DNA from: Prochlorococcus sp. AG-347-K18
GTDB taxonomy: Bacteria; Cyanobacteriota; Cyanobacteriia; PCC-6307; Cyanobiaceae
DNA: 64,000 bases
Direction: 5' to 3'
Assembly: GCA_003281365.1 (NCBI GenBank)
Contig: QCCF01000004.1
Location: 1 to 64,000 of the forward strand
Shown here: one piece after another, positions 37,581 through 47,882 of the stretch
How the letters are laid out: the number at the start of each line of letters is the position of its first letter
How positions within the stretch are numbered: position 1 is the first letter of the stretch
The notes under the pieces: generated by a model
What the model was told of the DNA's origin: nothing
Database searches by the model: none
The model's input: the letters and a program-made list of their open reading frames with translations, nothing else
Position numbers and translations under genes: made by a program

Positions 37581-38547
37581 TATTATTAGCTTCGATAAAT
37601 TTACCTAAAACCCTAAATTTTTTATATCTTTCCTCAATGAGTTCATCTTTAGAAATTTGCAGTAAGGCATTAAGGTGTTTCTCAATAGCCTCTTTTAATG
37701 TTTTGCCAGCGTCTAAAGGAGCCCAATTATTTCCACCAGAAGGTTCTGGCAATACTTCATCTATTATCCCCAATTTAAGTAAATCTTTACCTGTAATTTT
37801 TAGTGCTGATGCTGCTTCAGGCGCCTTTGCAGCATCTCTCCACAAAATTGATGCACATGCTTCTGGACTAGCAACTGTATAAACACTGTGTTCAAACATT
37901 AGTAACCTATCAGCAACACCTATTCCAAGTGCACCTCCAGAACCACCTTCACCAATGACAGTAGCCACGATTGGAACTTTCAAACCAAACATCTCCCTTA
38001 AGTTTCTTGCTATCGCTTCTCCTTGTCCCTGTTCTTCAGCAGTTAAACCTGCATAAGCTCCAGGAGTATCGATAAATGTAAGAATTGGCAAATAAAATCT
38101 ATCCGCATGCTGCATTAATCTCAGAGCTTTTCTGTACCCTCCTGGCTTTGCCATCCCAAAGTTTCTTACTACATTTTCTTTTGTGTCCCTTCCTTTCTGA
38201 TGCCCTAAAATCAACACTGGTCTATTGTTTATCGAACCTATGCCTCCTATCAAAGCCATATCATCTCCTCCATTTCTGTCCCCATGCAATTCTATCCAGT
38301 CATCACAAAACATTTGAACAAAGTCCAAAGTGCTAGGTCTCTGAGGATGTCTTGCTACCTGAATTTTTTGTGCAGGAGTGAGTGATTTAAATATTTCTTC
38401 TCTTCTCCTAGCAGCTAAGGTTTCAAGCTGTAGAAGCTGTTGACTAACATCTACTTCTGAATCTCGAGCTAATTCTTTAATTTGCTCTATCTGTTTCTCG
38501 AGTTCAACAAGAGGCTTTTCAAAATCAAGGAGATAACGTTTAGCCAT
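37540..38547 (-). CDS. accA: Acetyl-CoA carboxylase carboxyltransferase subunit alpha
   Basis: 335 residues. The crotonase-type fold contains [25 protein letters not shown], and the oxyanion region [15 protein letters not shown]. AccA pairs with AccD to move the carboxyl from biotin to acetyl-CoA, the first committed step of fatty acid synthesis. It starts three bases after the aar stop, so the acyl-ACP supplier and the acyl-ACP reductase are made from one message. Confidence 0.96.
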   Translation of the reverse strand: MAKRYLLDFEKPLVELEKQIEQIKELARDSEVDVSQQLLQLETLAARRREEIFKSLTPAQKIQVARHPQRPSTLDFVQMFCDDWIELHGDRNGGDDMALIGGIGSINNRPVLILGHQKGRDTKENVVRNFGMAKPGGYRKALRLMQHADRFYLPILTFIDTPGAYAGLTAEEQGQGEAIARNLREMFGLKVPIVATVIGEGGSGGALGIGVADRLLMFEHSVYTVASPEACASILWRDAAKAPEAASALKITGKDLLKLGIIDEVLPEPSGGNNWAPLDAGKTLKEAIEKHLNALLQISKDELIEERYKKFRVLGKFIEANNIEEIYSEISQKTE

Positions 38548-38550
38548 AAT

Positions 38551-39591
38551 TTATACCGTTAAAACTTTAGGCTGCTTATCAAGTCCAATCGCTGAAAAAC
38601 CATGTTTTAAGGAAGCTGCACCAATAAATTCCATCTTTTCAAGAGAAATGTTATTTCTCCCCCAACTAAAGTTTGTATGACACTTCTCAAATTCTAAAAT
38701 CATGGCTTCTGCAAAACAAGCAAACATCTCTCGTTGAGGGTTTTGCATTTCTGCAAGTTCCATCATATTCCAACCAATATCATTGAAAAACTTTACAATT
38801 CCTCCTTTCAAAACATGAATATTTTTACCTTGAAACTTCTCATCAAGATTTTTGGGGTATCCACCATCAATCATTAAACATGTTTTTTTTAAGTTATTGG
38901 TATCAATTTCAACGGTTTTAGGCATACTTGCAACCCATACAACAATATCCGCCTGAGGCAAGGCTTCATTTAAACTTGTTATAGTTCCACCATCTAATTC
39001 TTTTTGTAATATCTCAAGTGGTTCTCGTTGCCTTGCTACCATAAGAAGCTCTGAAATCCCAGTTTTATTGATAAGCCATCTACAAACAGCACTACCAATA
39101 TCCCCTGTAGCACCAATTACCGCAACAGTTGCTTTTTTAAGGTCTATCCCAATACGAGGAGCATTTATTTCTAGTTGCTTACAAATAACCCAAGCCGTAT
39201 GAGTATTGCCAGTAGTAAATCTTTCCCACTCTAGTGTCGTATTTCTGATTTGTTTATGCTGAAGAAGATTAAAATTCTCAAAAATAATAGAAGTAAATCC
39301 CCCTAAAGCAGTAATGTTAATCCCTTTTTTCTGAGCTAATTCCATAGCATTTAATACTTTTCTTCTTGCCGTTTTAAACCTAGAAAGCATTTCAGGAACA
39401 AAGCAAGAATCTATATAGGAGCCTTCAATAGAAATTCCAGTGGCACTTTTGACTTCTACATTCTCAACCAATTGAGGAGGAGCTGTACACCAAACATCTA
39501 GGTCACCATCTGCAATATGGTCAAAGCCTAATAACGAAGCTTTTCTTTTTGCATCTTCAAAACTTGTTGAGTGGCCTATTAACCCAAACAT
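38551..39591 (-). CDS. aar: Long-chain acyl-ACP reductase (fatty aldehyde-forming)
   Basis: 346 residues. The NADPH-binding loop is [16 protein letters not shown] (about residues 157-172). Cys292 in MFACFAEAM corresponds to the acyl-thioester Cys of the Synechococcus enzyme (Cys294 there, from memory). It reduces C16/C18 acyl-ACP to aldehydes that ADO turns into alkanes. The linked order ado-aar-accA is the standard cyanobacterial arrangement. Confidence 0.94.
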   Translation of the reverse strand: MFGLIGHSTSFEDAKRKASLLGFDHIADGDLDVWCTAPPQLVENVEVKSATGISIEGSYIDSCFVPEMLSRFKTARRKVLNAMELAQKKGINITALGGFTSIIFENFNLLQHKQIRNTTLEWERFTTGNTHTAWVICKQLEINAPRIGIDLKKATVAVIGATGDIGSAVCRWLINKTGISELLMVARQREPLEILQKELDGGTITSLNEALPQADIVVWVASMPKTVEIDTNNLKKTCLMIDGGYPKNLDEKFQGKNIHVLKGGIVKFFNDIGWNMMELAEMQNPQREMFACFAEAMILEFEKCHTNFSWGRNNISLEKMEFIGAASLKHGFSAIGLDKQPKVLTV

Positions 39592-39699
39592 TTAAAATTT
39601 ATAAATAATTTCAATACGATGATATGAAGAATAGCACAGAGGTAAGAACTTAAAAAGAAATGATTAATTATTAATATGCTTAATTAAATACAAATATAA

Positions 39700-40428
39700 T
39701 TAAACGATTGCTGCCATAGCCATTCTGGCAATTTCTCTATTATCTAAACCTATTTCTAAAAGAGTATCTTGATAAGCAATCATAAATTCCTCCATTAACT
39801 CTTCTCTGTCCATAGCTAAAACTGATGCATCATCTGCTACTTCATCTAACATCTTTTTGATCAAAGGCAGATTAACCTTATTAGCTTCCATCAATTCTTC
39901 TTTACAAGAAGATAAGTTCTCCTTAAGCCACTCTTGACCATAATTTAGATGAAGATATTCATCTTTAACTACTCCCTCTGTAATTTTTTTAGCAAAAGGA
40001 TCTGCAACACGAATATAAACATTATAAGCTGAGATAGCGAATGCTTCGATTAAAATAGCTTGAATTAACAGGCATGTTGTTAAATTTCCTTTTTCTAGAG
40101 CAATTTGAAAATTACCATGTAATTTAGAAAAGAACTTTTTAGCAAATTCCATATCAGCTTCGACGCCTAAATTTCTTCCACATGCAGTAAAGCCTTTTTT
40201 GTGTTTCATTTCCATTCTTGCCAATTTCGTTAACTCTTCTAATTCATTCGGTATTAATGTTGCTATTGAAATGTAATTATCATGAGCCTCTTGCTCTCCT
40301 TCTATAACAATTGCATTAATTCTGCTATACGCATCCTTATAAGAATCTGTAGTGAAGTCAGGCAACTTTAATGAATTCGTATTAGCGAATTCTTCAGTAG
40401 TTTTTTTATTTGATTCTAGAGTTTGCAT
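39700..40428 (-). CDS. ado: Aldehyde-deformylating oxygenase (alkane synthase)
   Basis: A ferritin-like all-alpha di-iron enzyme. Ligands are in EGEQEAHDNYIS, LARMEMKHKKGF (ExxH), IQAILIEAFAIS and VKDEYLHLNYG (ExxH). It converts fatty aldehydes to C(n-1) alkanes (mainly pentadecane in this group) with release of formate. The frame is open to an ATG at 40455, but related proteins start MQTLESNKK, so I place the start at 40428 (243 residues). It lies 108 bases upstream of aar. Confidence 0.94.
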   Translation of the reverse strand: MQTLESNKKTTEEFANTNSLKLPDFTTDSYKDAYSRINAIVIEGEQEAHDNYISIATLIPNELEELTKLARMEMKHKKGFTACGRNLGVEADMEFAKKFFSKLHGNFQIALEKGNLTTCLLIQAILIEAFAISAYNVYIRVADPFAKKITEGVVKDEYLHLNYGQEWLKENLSSCKEELMEANKVNLPLIKKMLDEVADDASVLAMDREELMEEFMIAYQDTLLEIGLDNREIARMAMAAIV

Positions 40429-40545
40429 GTCAGTAATCTTTAGCTCATTATGCATGAATATTACATGATTATAGTGAGTTTATTTAAATATCATGAAAAT
40501 AGTTTCAATTGTTAAGTCACATTTTTTACTTTAATTTACTTTAAA

Positions 40546-41334
40546 TTAATTTGGCCAATCCGATTGCATTAGATTCATTATTAATTTGAACCAATGATTA
40601 ATCAATAATTCTTTTAAATTTTTTCCTAAACACTCATTTGCTCCTCTACTATCACCTATAACACCGGATTTACTGAAGTCGTTAGTAAGCCAAGCAGTAG
40701 GCGCATTTCCTTCTAAACTCCAACCTTCTGGAATTTTTCCTTTAATAACCTCATGTGGACGTTCATCACCCACTAATTCTGGTTTTAAAGCGAGCATCAG
40801 ACTTGTTTCAGCTAAAGAAGCATGAAGCCCAACCTCAACCTCAGTTTTTGTTAACAATTCACTTAATCCATTAACACCACTCCACATGAAACAAGGGAAT
40901 ACTGCCATACATGGTGCGCAGCTTCTTAGCTCTCTTGCCGCTGTATTTAGTAGTGAGATTTGACCACCATGTCCATTAATCAATATCAATCTTTTAAAAC
41001 CCATTTCGGATAACTGAACTCCGATTTCTCTAATCATTGAGGTTATTAAATTAGAGGAAAGGGAAATTGTCCCTGGGAAACCTTTATGTTCTGGAGAAAA
41101 ACCAATATATTGAGTTGGAAGTTTTTTTATTGGAACATCGGAAGTAAATAATTTAAGTACTTCGCTAATTATTTCATCAACAAAAATACTATCTGTAGCA
41201 AGAGGCAAATGTGGACCATGTTGCTCAACAGCACCGAATGGCCAAATCACCGTTGATCTTTTCTCTTTTGCAATACTGTCAACTTCTTGCCAATTTAGAT
41301 TTTCAAATTTATTAGGTATTTGTTTAAAGTTCAT
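40546..41334 (-). CDS. Creatininase family amidohydrolase
   Basis: 262 residues. The metal-binding motif is PFGAVEQHGPHLPLATDS, and LILINGHGGQISLL and the Glu of SLAETSLML follow. The family includes creatinine amidohydrolase, mycofactocin protein MftE and the F420/riboflavin-related hydrolases ArfB/FAPy deformylase. The true substrate here is unknown; creatine degradation itself is unlikely. It precedes ado on the same strand by 117 bases. Confidence 0.85.
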   Translation of the reverse strand: MNFKQIPNKFENLNWQEVDSIAKEKRSTVIWPFGAVEQHGPHLPLATDSIFVDEIISEVLKLFTSDVPIKKLPTQYIGFSPEHKGFPGTISLSSNLITSMIREIGVQLSEMGFKRLILINGHGGQISLLNTAARELRSCAPCMAVFPCFMWSGVNGLSELLTKTEVEVGLHASLAETSLMLALKPELVGDERPHEVIKGKIPEGWSLEGNAPTAWLTNDFSKSGVIGDSRGANECLGKNLKELLINHWFKLIMNLMQSDWPN

Positions 41335-41400
41335 TAATTTTAATTTTGAGTACTAACATTTAGAATATGTTAATAATTAATTATTCTTATTTTACCTACG

Positions 41401-42615
41401 ATGGGAGTCAGTGATAAAAATGCCCAAAATAATATCCAATCAAAGGGCAATAAAAAGGACTTAAAGAAACCTCTTCAGGTTCTTCACATCAGTAAGAAAG
41501 ATACTGAAAAAAAATCTCAAGAAACAAAGAACGAGAAAACTAATTCGCAAGAAGAAACAAGAAACGAAAATATCGTAATCAAACCTCAAATAACTAAAAA
41601 TGAATCTGAAAAAAAAATTGAGAACTCTAATGAAAACATTAAAGCCTTTGATAGTTCTCAACAAAACTTAAATAGACCCCTTAATTTTTCTGAGCAAAGC
41701 ACAGAATTTCAAATAGAGAGAACTGTTGATGAATTCGATTTTGATGAAAGTGCTTTTTTAGAGGCTTTAAATGCAAATGAGCCAATTGGGGCTACAGGAG
41801 AAACAATTTCAGGGAAGGTTATAGCCATTGAAAGTGATGGTCTATATGTTGATATTGGAGGAAAAGCACCTGGTTTTATGCCAAAAAAAGAATGTGGGTT
41901 GGGGGTAATAACTAACTTAAAAGAAAAATTTTCTGTAGGCCTTGAGATGGAAGTTTTGGTTATCAAAGAACAAAATGCTGATGGGATGGTAACAGTGAGT
42001 GCAAGGGCTTTAATCCTTAGGCAAAGTTGGGATAAAGTATCAGGCTCTGCAAAAAATGGAGAATTAATTGATGTTTCAATAAATGGTTTTAATAGAGGTG
42101 GACTTACGTGCGATGTAGATGGATTGAGAGGATTCATTCCAAGATCCCAACTTGAAGATGGTCAAGATCATCAATCTTTTGTTGGCAAAAATTTAAAAGT
42201 AGCTTTTCTAGAGGTAAATCCAGAATCCAGAAAGTTAGTTCTCTCTGAGAAAAAGGCAACATTAGTATCTAAGATTACAAACCTAGAATTGGGTCAATTA
42301 ATAGAAGGAGAAGTTTTAGCGGTAAAACCATATGGCTTCTTTATTGATTTAGGGGGAGCCAGTGGTCTTCTTCACCAATCCTCTCTAACAAATGGATCGA
42401 TTCGTTCTTTACGAGAAATTTTTAGAGAAGGGGAAATTATAAAAGCTTTAATATCTGAAATTGATCTAGAAAAAGGGCGCATTAGTCTAAATACAGCACT
42501 TTTAGAGAATTCTGCTGGAGAATTAATAATTGATAAACAAAAAGTTATGCAAGAAGCTACTGAGAGAGCACTCAAAACTAAAGCACTCTTCGATAAAAAA
42601 GAAAAAGATAAATGA
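41401..42615 (+). CDS. rps1b: S1-domain RNA-binding protein (30S ribosomal protein S1 homologue)
   Basis: 404 residues. The N-terminal 115 residues are disordered and Lys/Glu/Asn-rich. Three S1 domains follow, beginning with ETISGKVIAIESDGLYVDIG, GELIDVSINGFNRGGLTCD and GQLIEGEVLAVKPYGFFIDLG. The charged C-terminal tail is RALKTKALFDKKEKDK. It is shorter than Escherichia coli S1 and resembles the second S1 of cyanobacteria. Its stop overlaps the start of the Tab2-like gene (ATGA), linking two RNA-binding proteins. Confidence 0.88.
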   Translation: MGVSDKNAQNNIQSKGNKKDLKKPLQVLHISKKDTEKKSQETKNEKTNSQEETRNENIVIKPQITKNESEKKIENSNENIKAFDSSQQNLNRPLNFSEQSTEFQIERTVDEFDFDESAFLEALNANEPIGATGETISGKVIAIESDGLYVDIGGKAPGFMPKKECGLGVITNLKEKFSVGLEMEVLVIKEQNADGMVTVSARALILRQSWDKVSGSAKNGELIDVSINGFNRGGLTCDVDGLRGFIPRSQLEDGQDHQSFVGKNLKVAFLEVNPESRKLVLSEKKATLVSKITNLELGQLIEGEVLAVKPYGFFIDLGGASGLLHQSSLTNGSIRSLREIFREGEIIKALISEIDLEKGRISLNTALLENSAGELIIDKQKVMQEATERALKTKALFDKKEKDK

Positions 42616-43517
42616 ATATTAATAAAAAAATAGAAACAAGTTTTGAATTAAAAATTTCAGATTGGGAATTAGACTTTTATTCACGACCAATTATTGAATC
42701 AAATGGGAAAAAGAGGTGGGAGTTAATCATTTGTTCTAAAAAAAGTTATAAGACAGAAGATATTTTTCTTTGGAATAAAAAATGCCCAGCAAATGAAGTC
42801 AATTCAGTTTGGCTTACAAAGGCATTATATGAAGCAATAAACGATGCAAAAAAAGCAGGATGGGCAAAACCCTCAATAGTTCGATTTTGGAGATCTTCAA
42901 TGAAATCCATCATCAAGAAATCTTTGGAGGCCACTGGTATTGAGGCTCTTGTTAGTAGAAGAACCTACGATTTATTCGATAGAATAGAATTTCTTGAAAA
43001 AGAGATCTACCCAAAAGAAAAAGGCTACGTGAGAGGGGTATTAGCTCCTACTTTCTCTTCTAAGATGGAAACATCCCCTCAACCTTTACCAGAAGCAGTG
43101 AGGGGTGATGCTTTAACTATTTCTGAAATATCAGTTGGCGAACTAAAATCAGCTGAAAATTGGCCTATGGAATTTGGAGATATTTTCCCGATTCAACAAC
43201 ATTTAGATGATGATAAATTTGTTCCAGGATTAAGACTTTTTAGCAAAGATAGATCTTTAGCACTTTCTGCATGGTTCAGTTGTTTAGAACCAATTAAGTT
43301 AACTATATGTAAGAACCAACTCATTCTTGAAGCGTCAGAAGACGATAAGTGGCTCGTAACAGATTTGCCAGAAAAAGATGCAAACACTTTAAGTACAAAA
43401 TTTTTAGAGAATAAAAAAAATTCTTTTGGTTATCAATTTATTTCTATACAATCAACGCCATATATAGAAAAATTTGCGGGATTTTGGATATTGAGAGATA
43501 TTGAATTAATTTCATAA
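42612..43517 (+). CDS. Tab2/Atab2-like RNA-binding protein (photosystem I biogenesis)
   Basis: 301 residues of the DUF1092/Tab2 family, opening WELDFYSRPIIESNGKKRWE and containing ARPSIVRFW-like and TYDLFDRIEFLEKEIYPKEKGY stretches. In Chlamydomonas Tab2 binds psaB mRNA to promote its translation; cyanobacterial homologues are needed for photosystem accumulation. Start and upstream stop overlap in ATGA, so it is translationally coupled to the S1-domain gene. Confidence 0.85.
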   Translation: MNINKKIETSFELKISDWELDFYSRPIIESNGKKRWELIICSKKSYKTEDIFLWNKKCPANEVNSVWLTKALYEAINDAKKAGWAKPSIVRFWRSSMKSIIKKSLEATGIEALVSRRTYDLFDRIEFLEKEIYPKEKGYVRGVLAPTFSSKMETSPQPLPEAVRGDALTISEISVGELKSAENWPMEFGDIFPIQQHLDDDKFVPGLRLFSKDRSLALSAWFSCLEPIKLTICKNQLILEASEDDKWLVTDLPEKDANTLSTKFLENKKNSFGYQFISIQSTPYIEKFAGFWILRDIELIS

Positions 43518-43530
43518 ATTAAAGTCAGAG

Positions 43531-44322
43531 GTGAGAACTATTCATTACAAAGAAATATATTTCTCAAAAGTTGAAATTTTTATCCAAAACAAAAAATTTG
43601 AATACTATTTATCACCTATCCTTAGTCAATATAATTTCAAACATGCATATTTTACAAATTCTAGCTCTGAAAAATTTCTTCAATTATTAGGTAATTTTTT
43701 TAATGAAAATTCTGTAAATTGTTTTTCCAATCAAATTCACAGTAGTACCATTTCTTTTGGATCAAATTCGCAAGAAGGGAATAATACTTATGCAGATGGT
43801 CTTATTGGTGATGAATGCAATCAAAACTTATGGGTTTACACAGCTGATTGTATGCCAATATTTTTTGCAGATAAAAGGACAAGGAATGTAGCAGCCTTGC
43901 ATTGTGGAAGAAAAGGCTTAGAAAAAAAAATAATAAAAAATCTTGTTAAAATTTTCGATAGTTTAGGGTCTTCCAGAGATGACTTACTAATTGCAATAGG
44001 GCCAGCGATATCGAAGGAACATTACCTTATTGATAAAAAGACACTAAAAGAATTTTATAGAAAGACAGAAAACAAAAATATAACATTTAATTTTACTGGA
44101 ACTAAAAAGGATCTTCGTTTTAATTATTCAAATTACTTGAAAGAGCCAAACTTAAATCAACTTGATCTTAAAAGATTTGCCTATATACAACTTTTGAATG
44201 AGGAAATACCTTGTGAAAATATTGATATCTCAAATTTATGTACATACGAATTAAAAAATGATTTTAATTCTTGGAGAAGAGACAAAACAACCTCGAGGCA
44301 ATGGAATTTGATTTGCTCTTAA
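43531..44322 (+). CDS. pgeF: Peptidoglycan editing factor PgeF (YfiH family)
   Basis: 263 residues. Metal-binding residues are in CFSNQIHSSTI (His), VYTADCMPIFFADKRT (Cys) and VAALHCGRKGLEK (His). This laccase-like family was renamed when PgeF was shown to remove wrong residues from the peptidoglycan precursor. The first start is GTG at 43531 with AGAGG just upstream. It lies 13 bases after the Tab2-like gene and so ends a three-gene forward unit. Confidence 0.85.
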   Translation: MRTIHYKEIYFSKVEIFIQNKKFEYYLSPILSQYNFKHAYFTNSSSEKFLQLLGNFFNENSVNCFSNQIHSSTISFGSNSQEGNNTYADGLIGDECNQNLWVYTADCMPIFFADKRTRNVAALHCGRKGLEKKIIKNLVKIFDSLGSSRDDLLIAIGPAISKEHYLIDKKTLKEFYRKTENKNITFNFTGTKKDLRFNYSNYLKEPNLNQLDLKRFAYIQLLNEEIPCENIDISNLCTYELKNDFNSWRRDKTTSRQWNLICS

Positions 44323-44328
44323 AGATTC

Positions 44329-44679
44329 TTAATTTCGACAATTTTCTCTAGCTAAATCTTTAGCCAATAATATTTCGGTCATCTCCTTAGTGCCTTTAAT
44401 ATCAAAAACTTTTGCTAATAATACATCCTCTTTAAAACCGAAAGGTTTTATCTTCACTTTGCTTCCTCTCGGAAATTCTCTCTTAAGTAAATTAAAAGCT
44501 TCAAGCTCATAATTTTCATTTACATCTACGCAAAATAATCCAATTGTTAAGTTCCTATTTTGATCGCCCACTAAAATAGTATTTGAACTTTTAATCTGAA
44601 GAATTTCAGCCGAGTTAACCATTACAGGATTAAGAACAATAAGGCTGATGATAATAACAATTTTAAATAATTTTTCCAA
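44329..44679 (-). CDS. Secreted staphylococcal-nuclease-like (SNase fold) protein, degenerate
   Basis: 116 residues. A signal peptide (hydrophobic residues 5-22) is likely cleaved after VNSA. The rest resembles the five-stranded SNase barrel: ILQIKSSNTILVG, NLTIGLFCVDV and the C-terminal TEILLAKDLARENC. The catalytic Arg-Asp-Glu of the nuclease are not evident, so it probably binds something rather than cutting DNA. It is a single reverse-strand gene, convergent with pgeF and separated from ilvB by a 65-base gap. Confidence 0.65.
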   Translation of the reverse strand: MEKLFKIVIIISLIVLNPVMVNSAEILQIKSSNTILVGDQNRNLTIGLFCVDVNENYELEAFNLLKREFPRGSKVKIKPFGFKEDVLLAKVFDIKGTKEMTEILLAKDLARENCRN

Positions 44680-44744
44680 TTCAGAAATATTTATTTTTTA
44701 TAGTAATTAAGATGTTTTCTAAAAATGATTAATTTTTTAAAAAA

Positions 44745-46508
44745 TTAGTCCTTACAATTTACATATCCAACCATCTGAGCATTACTTTTTCCAGGAGGTA
44801 CCATTGGATAGCAATTTTCTCCTCTTCTGACAAGAATATTAATCAAGGCAGGACCGTCATAATTAAATGCATGTTGCAATTCATCCTGTAATTGTTTTCT
44901 ATCAGAAATTAAGTACCCTTTAATTCCGAAAGACTCCGCAAGTTTTACAAAATCAGGTTCGCCACAACTCATATCAGATGAGGAATACCTTTCATCATAG
45001 AAACTTTCCTGCCATTGCCTTACCATCCCTTGCCAGCGATTATTAATAATTATCAACTTTACGTTTAAACCATATTGAGACAAAGTACCTAACTCTTGAA
45101 TATTCATTAAGACGCTTGCATCTCCCGCTATGCAGATTACTTCTGAATTAGGTAAGGCTGCCTTCACTCCAATCGCCGCTGGCAATCCAAAACCCATCGT
45201 CCCTAAACCTGCACTACTAATCCATTTTCTTGGAGAATTCCTAAGATATTGAGCAGCCCACATCTGATGTTGTCCCACGTCTGTTGTTATATAAGCTTCA
45301 GGAGAAAATTCCCTAACTTTCAAAAGAACTTCCTGAGGGAAAATTTCTCCCTCTTTAGGTGGATCATACAAAGGATGTTTATTTTTCCAAAAATTAATTT
45401 TTTCTAGCCAGTTCTTAGTCTGACAAGAAAATTTGTTATTAAGAGATTTTTCATTAATTTTTTGAACAGCTTTTGAAACATCAGAGACAATTGCAACATC
45501 TACTCGTCTATTTTTATTAACTTCTGCTGGGTCAATATCTATATGAATGACCTTTGCATTAGGTGCGAAAGTATCTAATTTTCCTGTTACTCTATCATCA
45601 AATCTAGCTCCAACAGCTATTAAAAGATCACATTCCGTAACTGCAAAGTTTGCGTAAGCAGTTCCATGCATTCCTAACATTCCAACAGATAAATTATCTT
45701 TTTCATCAAATGCACCTTTTCCCATTAATGTTGTAGTAACTGGTATTTGATAATTTTTTGCCAAAGTTCTTATTTCATCATGAGCCCCTGAGGATATTGC
45801 ACCTCCACCAACGTAGAGAAGAGGTCTTTCAGATTTTTCTATTAATTTAATAGTTTTTTTGATATCACAGTCATTTATATCCCCATTTCTTTTAAATCCC
45901 TTAGGAATAATTTCACCAGGTAAAACTCTTTGGTAATTAAAAAATTCTTGACCAACATCCTTTGGTATATCAATTAAAACAGGACCAGGCCTTCCAGATG
46001 AGGCTATAAAAAAAGCTTCTGAAACAACTTTTGCTATATCTGAAGGATCTCTTATTACCCATGAATGTTTAACTATTGGAAGAGTTATACCAAAAATATC
46101 AGTTTCTTGAAAAGCATCAGTTCCAATAGCTGGCCTTGGAACTTGACCTGTAACTACTACTAATGGTACCGAATCCATCTGAGCAGTTGCTATTCCAGTT
46201 ACCAAATTTGTTGCTCCTGGACCTGATGTGCCAAAACAAACTCCAACTTCACCAGTGGATCTTGCATATCCATCAGCCGCATGAGAGCCACCTTGTTCAT
46301 GTCTCACCATATAATGCTTTAACCATCCATCTTGTTCAGCTTTATGAACAGCATCATATATTGGTAATATAGCTCCTCCGGGATATCCAAATATAACTTT
46401 TACTCCATGAATTTTCAGAGAATCCATTAGTGCATCTGCACCAGTTATCCAAAGTGGTTTTTCATTTTTTGAAATATCCTTTGATAAGGATCTCGAAGTA
46501 AGAGTCAC
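44745..46508 (-). CDS. ilvB: Acetolactate synthase large (catalytic) subunit
   Basis: 587 residues, thiamine-diphosphate enzyme that starts branched-chain amino acid synthesis. The N-terminal domain has the catalytic Glu in [16 protein letters not shown]. The central FAD-associated domain has [12 protein letters not shown], and the ThDP motif is [14 protein letters not shown] to NNRWQGMV. The C terminus is typical ([12 protein letters not shown]). Its small subunit (ilvN) is not adjacent. Length and all motifs are normal. Confidence 0.96.
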   Translation of the reverse strand: MTLTSRSLSKDISKNEKPLWITGADALMDSLKIHGVKVIFGYPGGAILPIYDAVHKAEQDGWLKHYMVRHEQGGSHAADGYARSTGEVGVCFGTSGPGATNLVTGIATAQMDSVPLVVVTGQVPRPAIGTDAFQETDIFGITLPIVKHSWVIRDPSDIAKVVSEAFFIASSGRPGPVLIDIPKDVGQEFFNYQRVLPGEIIPKGFKRNGDINDCDIKKTIKLIEKSERPLLYVGGGAISSGAHDEIRTLAKNYQIPVTTTLMGKGAFDEKDNLSVGMLGMHGTAYANFAVTECDLLIAVGARFDDRVTGKLDTFAPNAKVIHIDIDPAEVNKNRRVDVAIVSDVSKAVQKINEKSLNNKFSCQTKNWLEKINFWKNKHPLYDPPKEGEIFPQEVLLKVREFSPEAYITTDVGQHQMWAAQYLRNSPRKWISSAGLGTMGFGLPAAIGVKAALPNSEVICIAGDASVLMNIQELGTLSQYGLNVKLIIINNRWQGMVRQWQESFYDERYSSSDMSCGEPDFVKLAESFGIKGYLISDRKQLQDELQHAFNYDGPALINILVRRGENCYPMVPPGKSNAQMVGYVNCKD

Positions 46509-46641
46509 TTGAGAAATTCAACATTTATTATAAATATTAAACTCAATTAAATACTTTTGCCTCATTTAGAAATGTTATGTCAGAAAATTATTCAAAAATT
46601 TTTAGAAATTAGTTTAAATTTATAAGAAAATTAGATTAATT

Positions 46642-47817
46642 TTATAAAATACCTAGCCTATGTAAGGGGCCAGAGCCTGAAATGAGTTCAATAAAAAGCA
46701 CAAGAAAAACAACCATAGCAACTCTTCCATTCCACACCTCTGAACTATTATTCCAACCCCATTGCCATTTCTCTTGGGGATAAAGTTTAACTTTTTCAGG
46801 TAACTTAGAAGCCTCCTCAATATTAACTAGAGGCCCTTCTAAGCAAGAAATTACAAGATCACTAAGACCCTCGATAAAAGTTGGATGAGTATTTAAAGCT
46901 TTTACTCTTCGAAAGTTTTTAATACCAGCCTTTTCAGCAATTTCTTTATATTCAATATCAATCTCTTGCAATGTTTCGATATGTTCCCCAACGAAACTTA
47001 TAGGAACCACGATAAGATCATTAACATTTGATCTTCCAAGATCAGTTAAAACTTCCTCTGTATAAGGCTTCAACCATTCAACTGGACCAACTCTGCTTTG
47101 ATAAGAAAGTGTATAAGGATTACTGTGTCCTAAATATTTTTCCAGCTCATTTATGATTAATAATGAACAATCTTCAATTTGTTGTTTATAAGGATCTCCC
47201 GCTTCTTCGACATAACTCTTCGGAACTCCATGAGCAGTAAAAAAAATATGAGCATTTTGAGGAGATTCACAACGCGTGATTTGTTCAGAAATTAATTCGA
47301 CCATTGACTTTAAATAACCTGATTGACTGAACCAACTTCTCACACATCTCATTGGGATTTTCTTAAAGTCAATATCAGAATCACGCAATTTTTTTAATTC
47401 TCTAAAGCTTGAACCACTTGTACTGATTGAAAAATGGGGATACAAAGGTAGTACAACAATTTGATCAACACCATCTGCTTTCATATCAGCGATTGCTGAT
47501 TCCGTAAATGGATGCCAATATCTCATAGCGATATATGTAGTAGCATTTAATCCTTTATCTCTTAATTTTGATTGCAATTCTCTTGCTTGTTGCTCTGTTA
47601 TCCTTCTGATAGGTGATCCTCCACCTATAGAAAGATAAGCTTGTTGTGAAGTAGTACTTCTTAGCGTACTAATTAACCAAGCCAAAGGCTTTTGAAAAGC
47701 AGGGAAAGGGGTTCTGATTATCTCTGGATCAGAAAATAAGTTATATAAGAAAGGGCCTACATCTGTAATACGTTCAGGCCCCCCTAAATTCATTAGCAAG
47801 ACGCCAACTTTATCCAT
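46642..47817 (-). CDS. hemH: Ferrochelatase with C-terminal chlorophyll-binding (CAB/HLIP-like) domain
   Basis: 391 residues. The catalytic region includes [22 protein letters not shown] with the metal-inserting His, and [20 protein letters not shown] linker and a hydrophobic helix follow, with [20 protein letters not shown] matching the ExxNxR chlorophyll-binding motif of high-light-inducible proteins. Cyanobacterial type II ferrochelatases have this tail, thought to couple haem and chlorophyll synthesis. Confidence 0.95.
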   Translation of the reverse strand: MDKVGVLLMNLGGPERITDVGPFLYNLFSDPEIIRTPFPAFQKPLAWLISTLRSTTSQQAYLSIGGGSPIRRITEQQARELQSKLRDKGLNATTYIAMRYWHPFTESAIADMKADGVDQIVVLPLYPHFSISTSGSSFRELKKLRDSDIDFKKIPMRCVRSWFSQSGYLKSMVELISEQITRCESPQNAHIFFTAHGVPKSYVEEAGDPYKQQIEDCSLLIINELEKYLGHSNPYTLSYQSRVGPVEWLKPYTEEVLTDLGRSNVNDLIVVPISFVGEHIETLQEIDIEYKEIAEKAGIKNFRRVKALNTHPTFIEGLSDLVISCLEGPLVNIEEASKLPEKVKLYPQEKWQWGWNNSSEVWNGRVAMVVFLVLFIELISGSGPLHRLGIL

Positions 47818-47882
47818 TTAAAATTAATGAAGATTGAAAATCAACCTTAAAAACGTCACTATATGGACAATTATATAAGTAA

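Noticed and set aside
40546..41334. True creatinine amidohydrolase in creatine breakdown
   Set aside because: The family is broad, no creatinase or other creatine genes are nearby, and the substrate cannot be read from the sequence.
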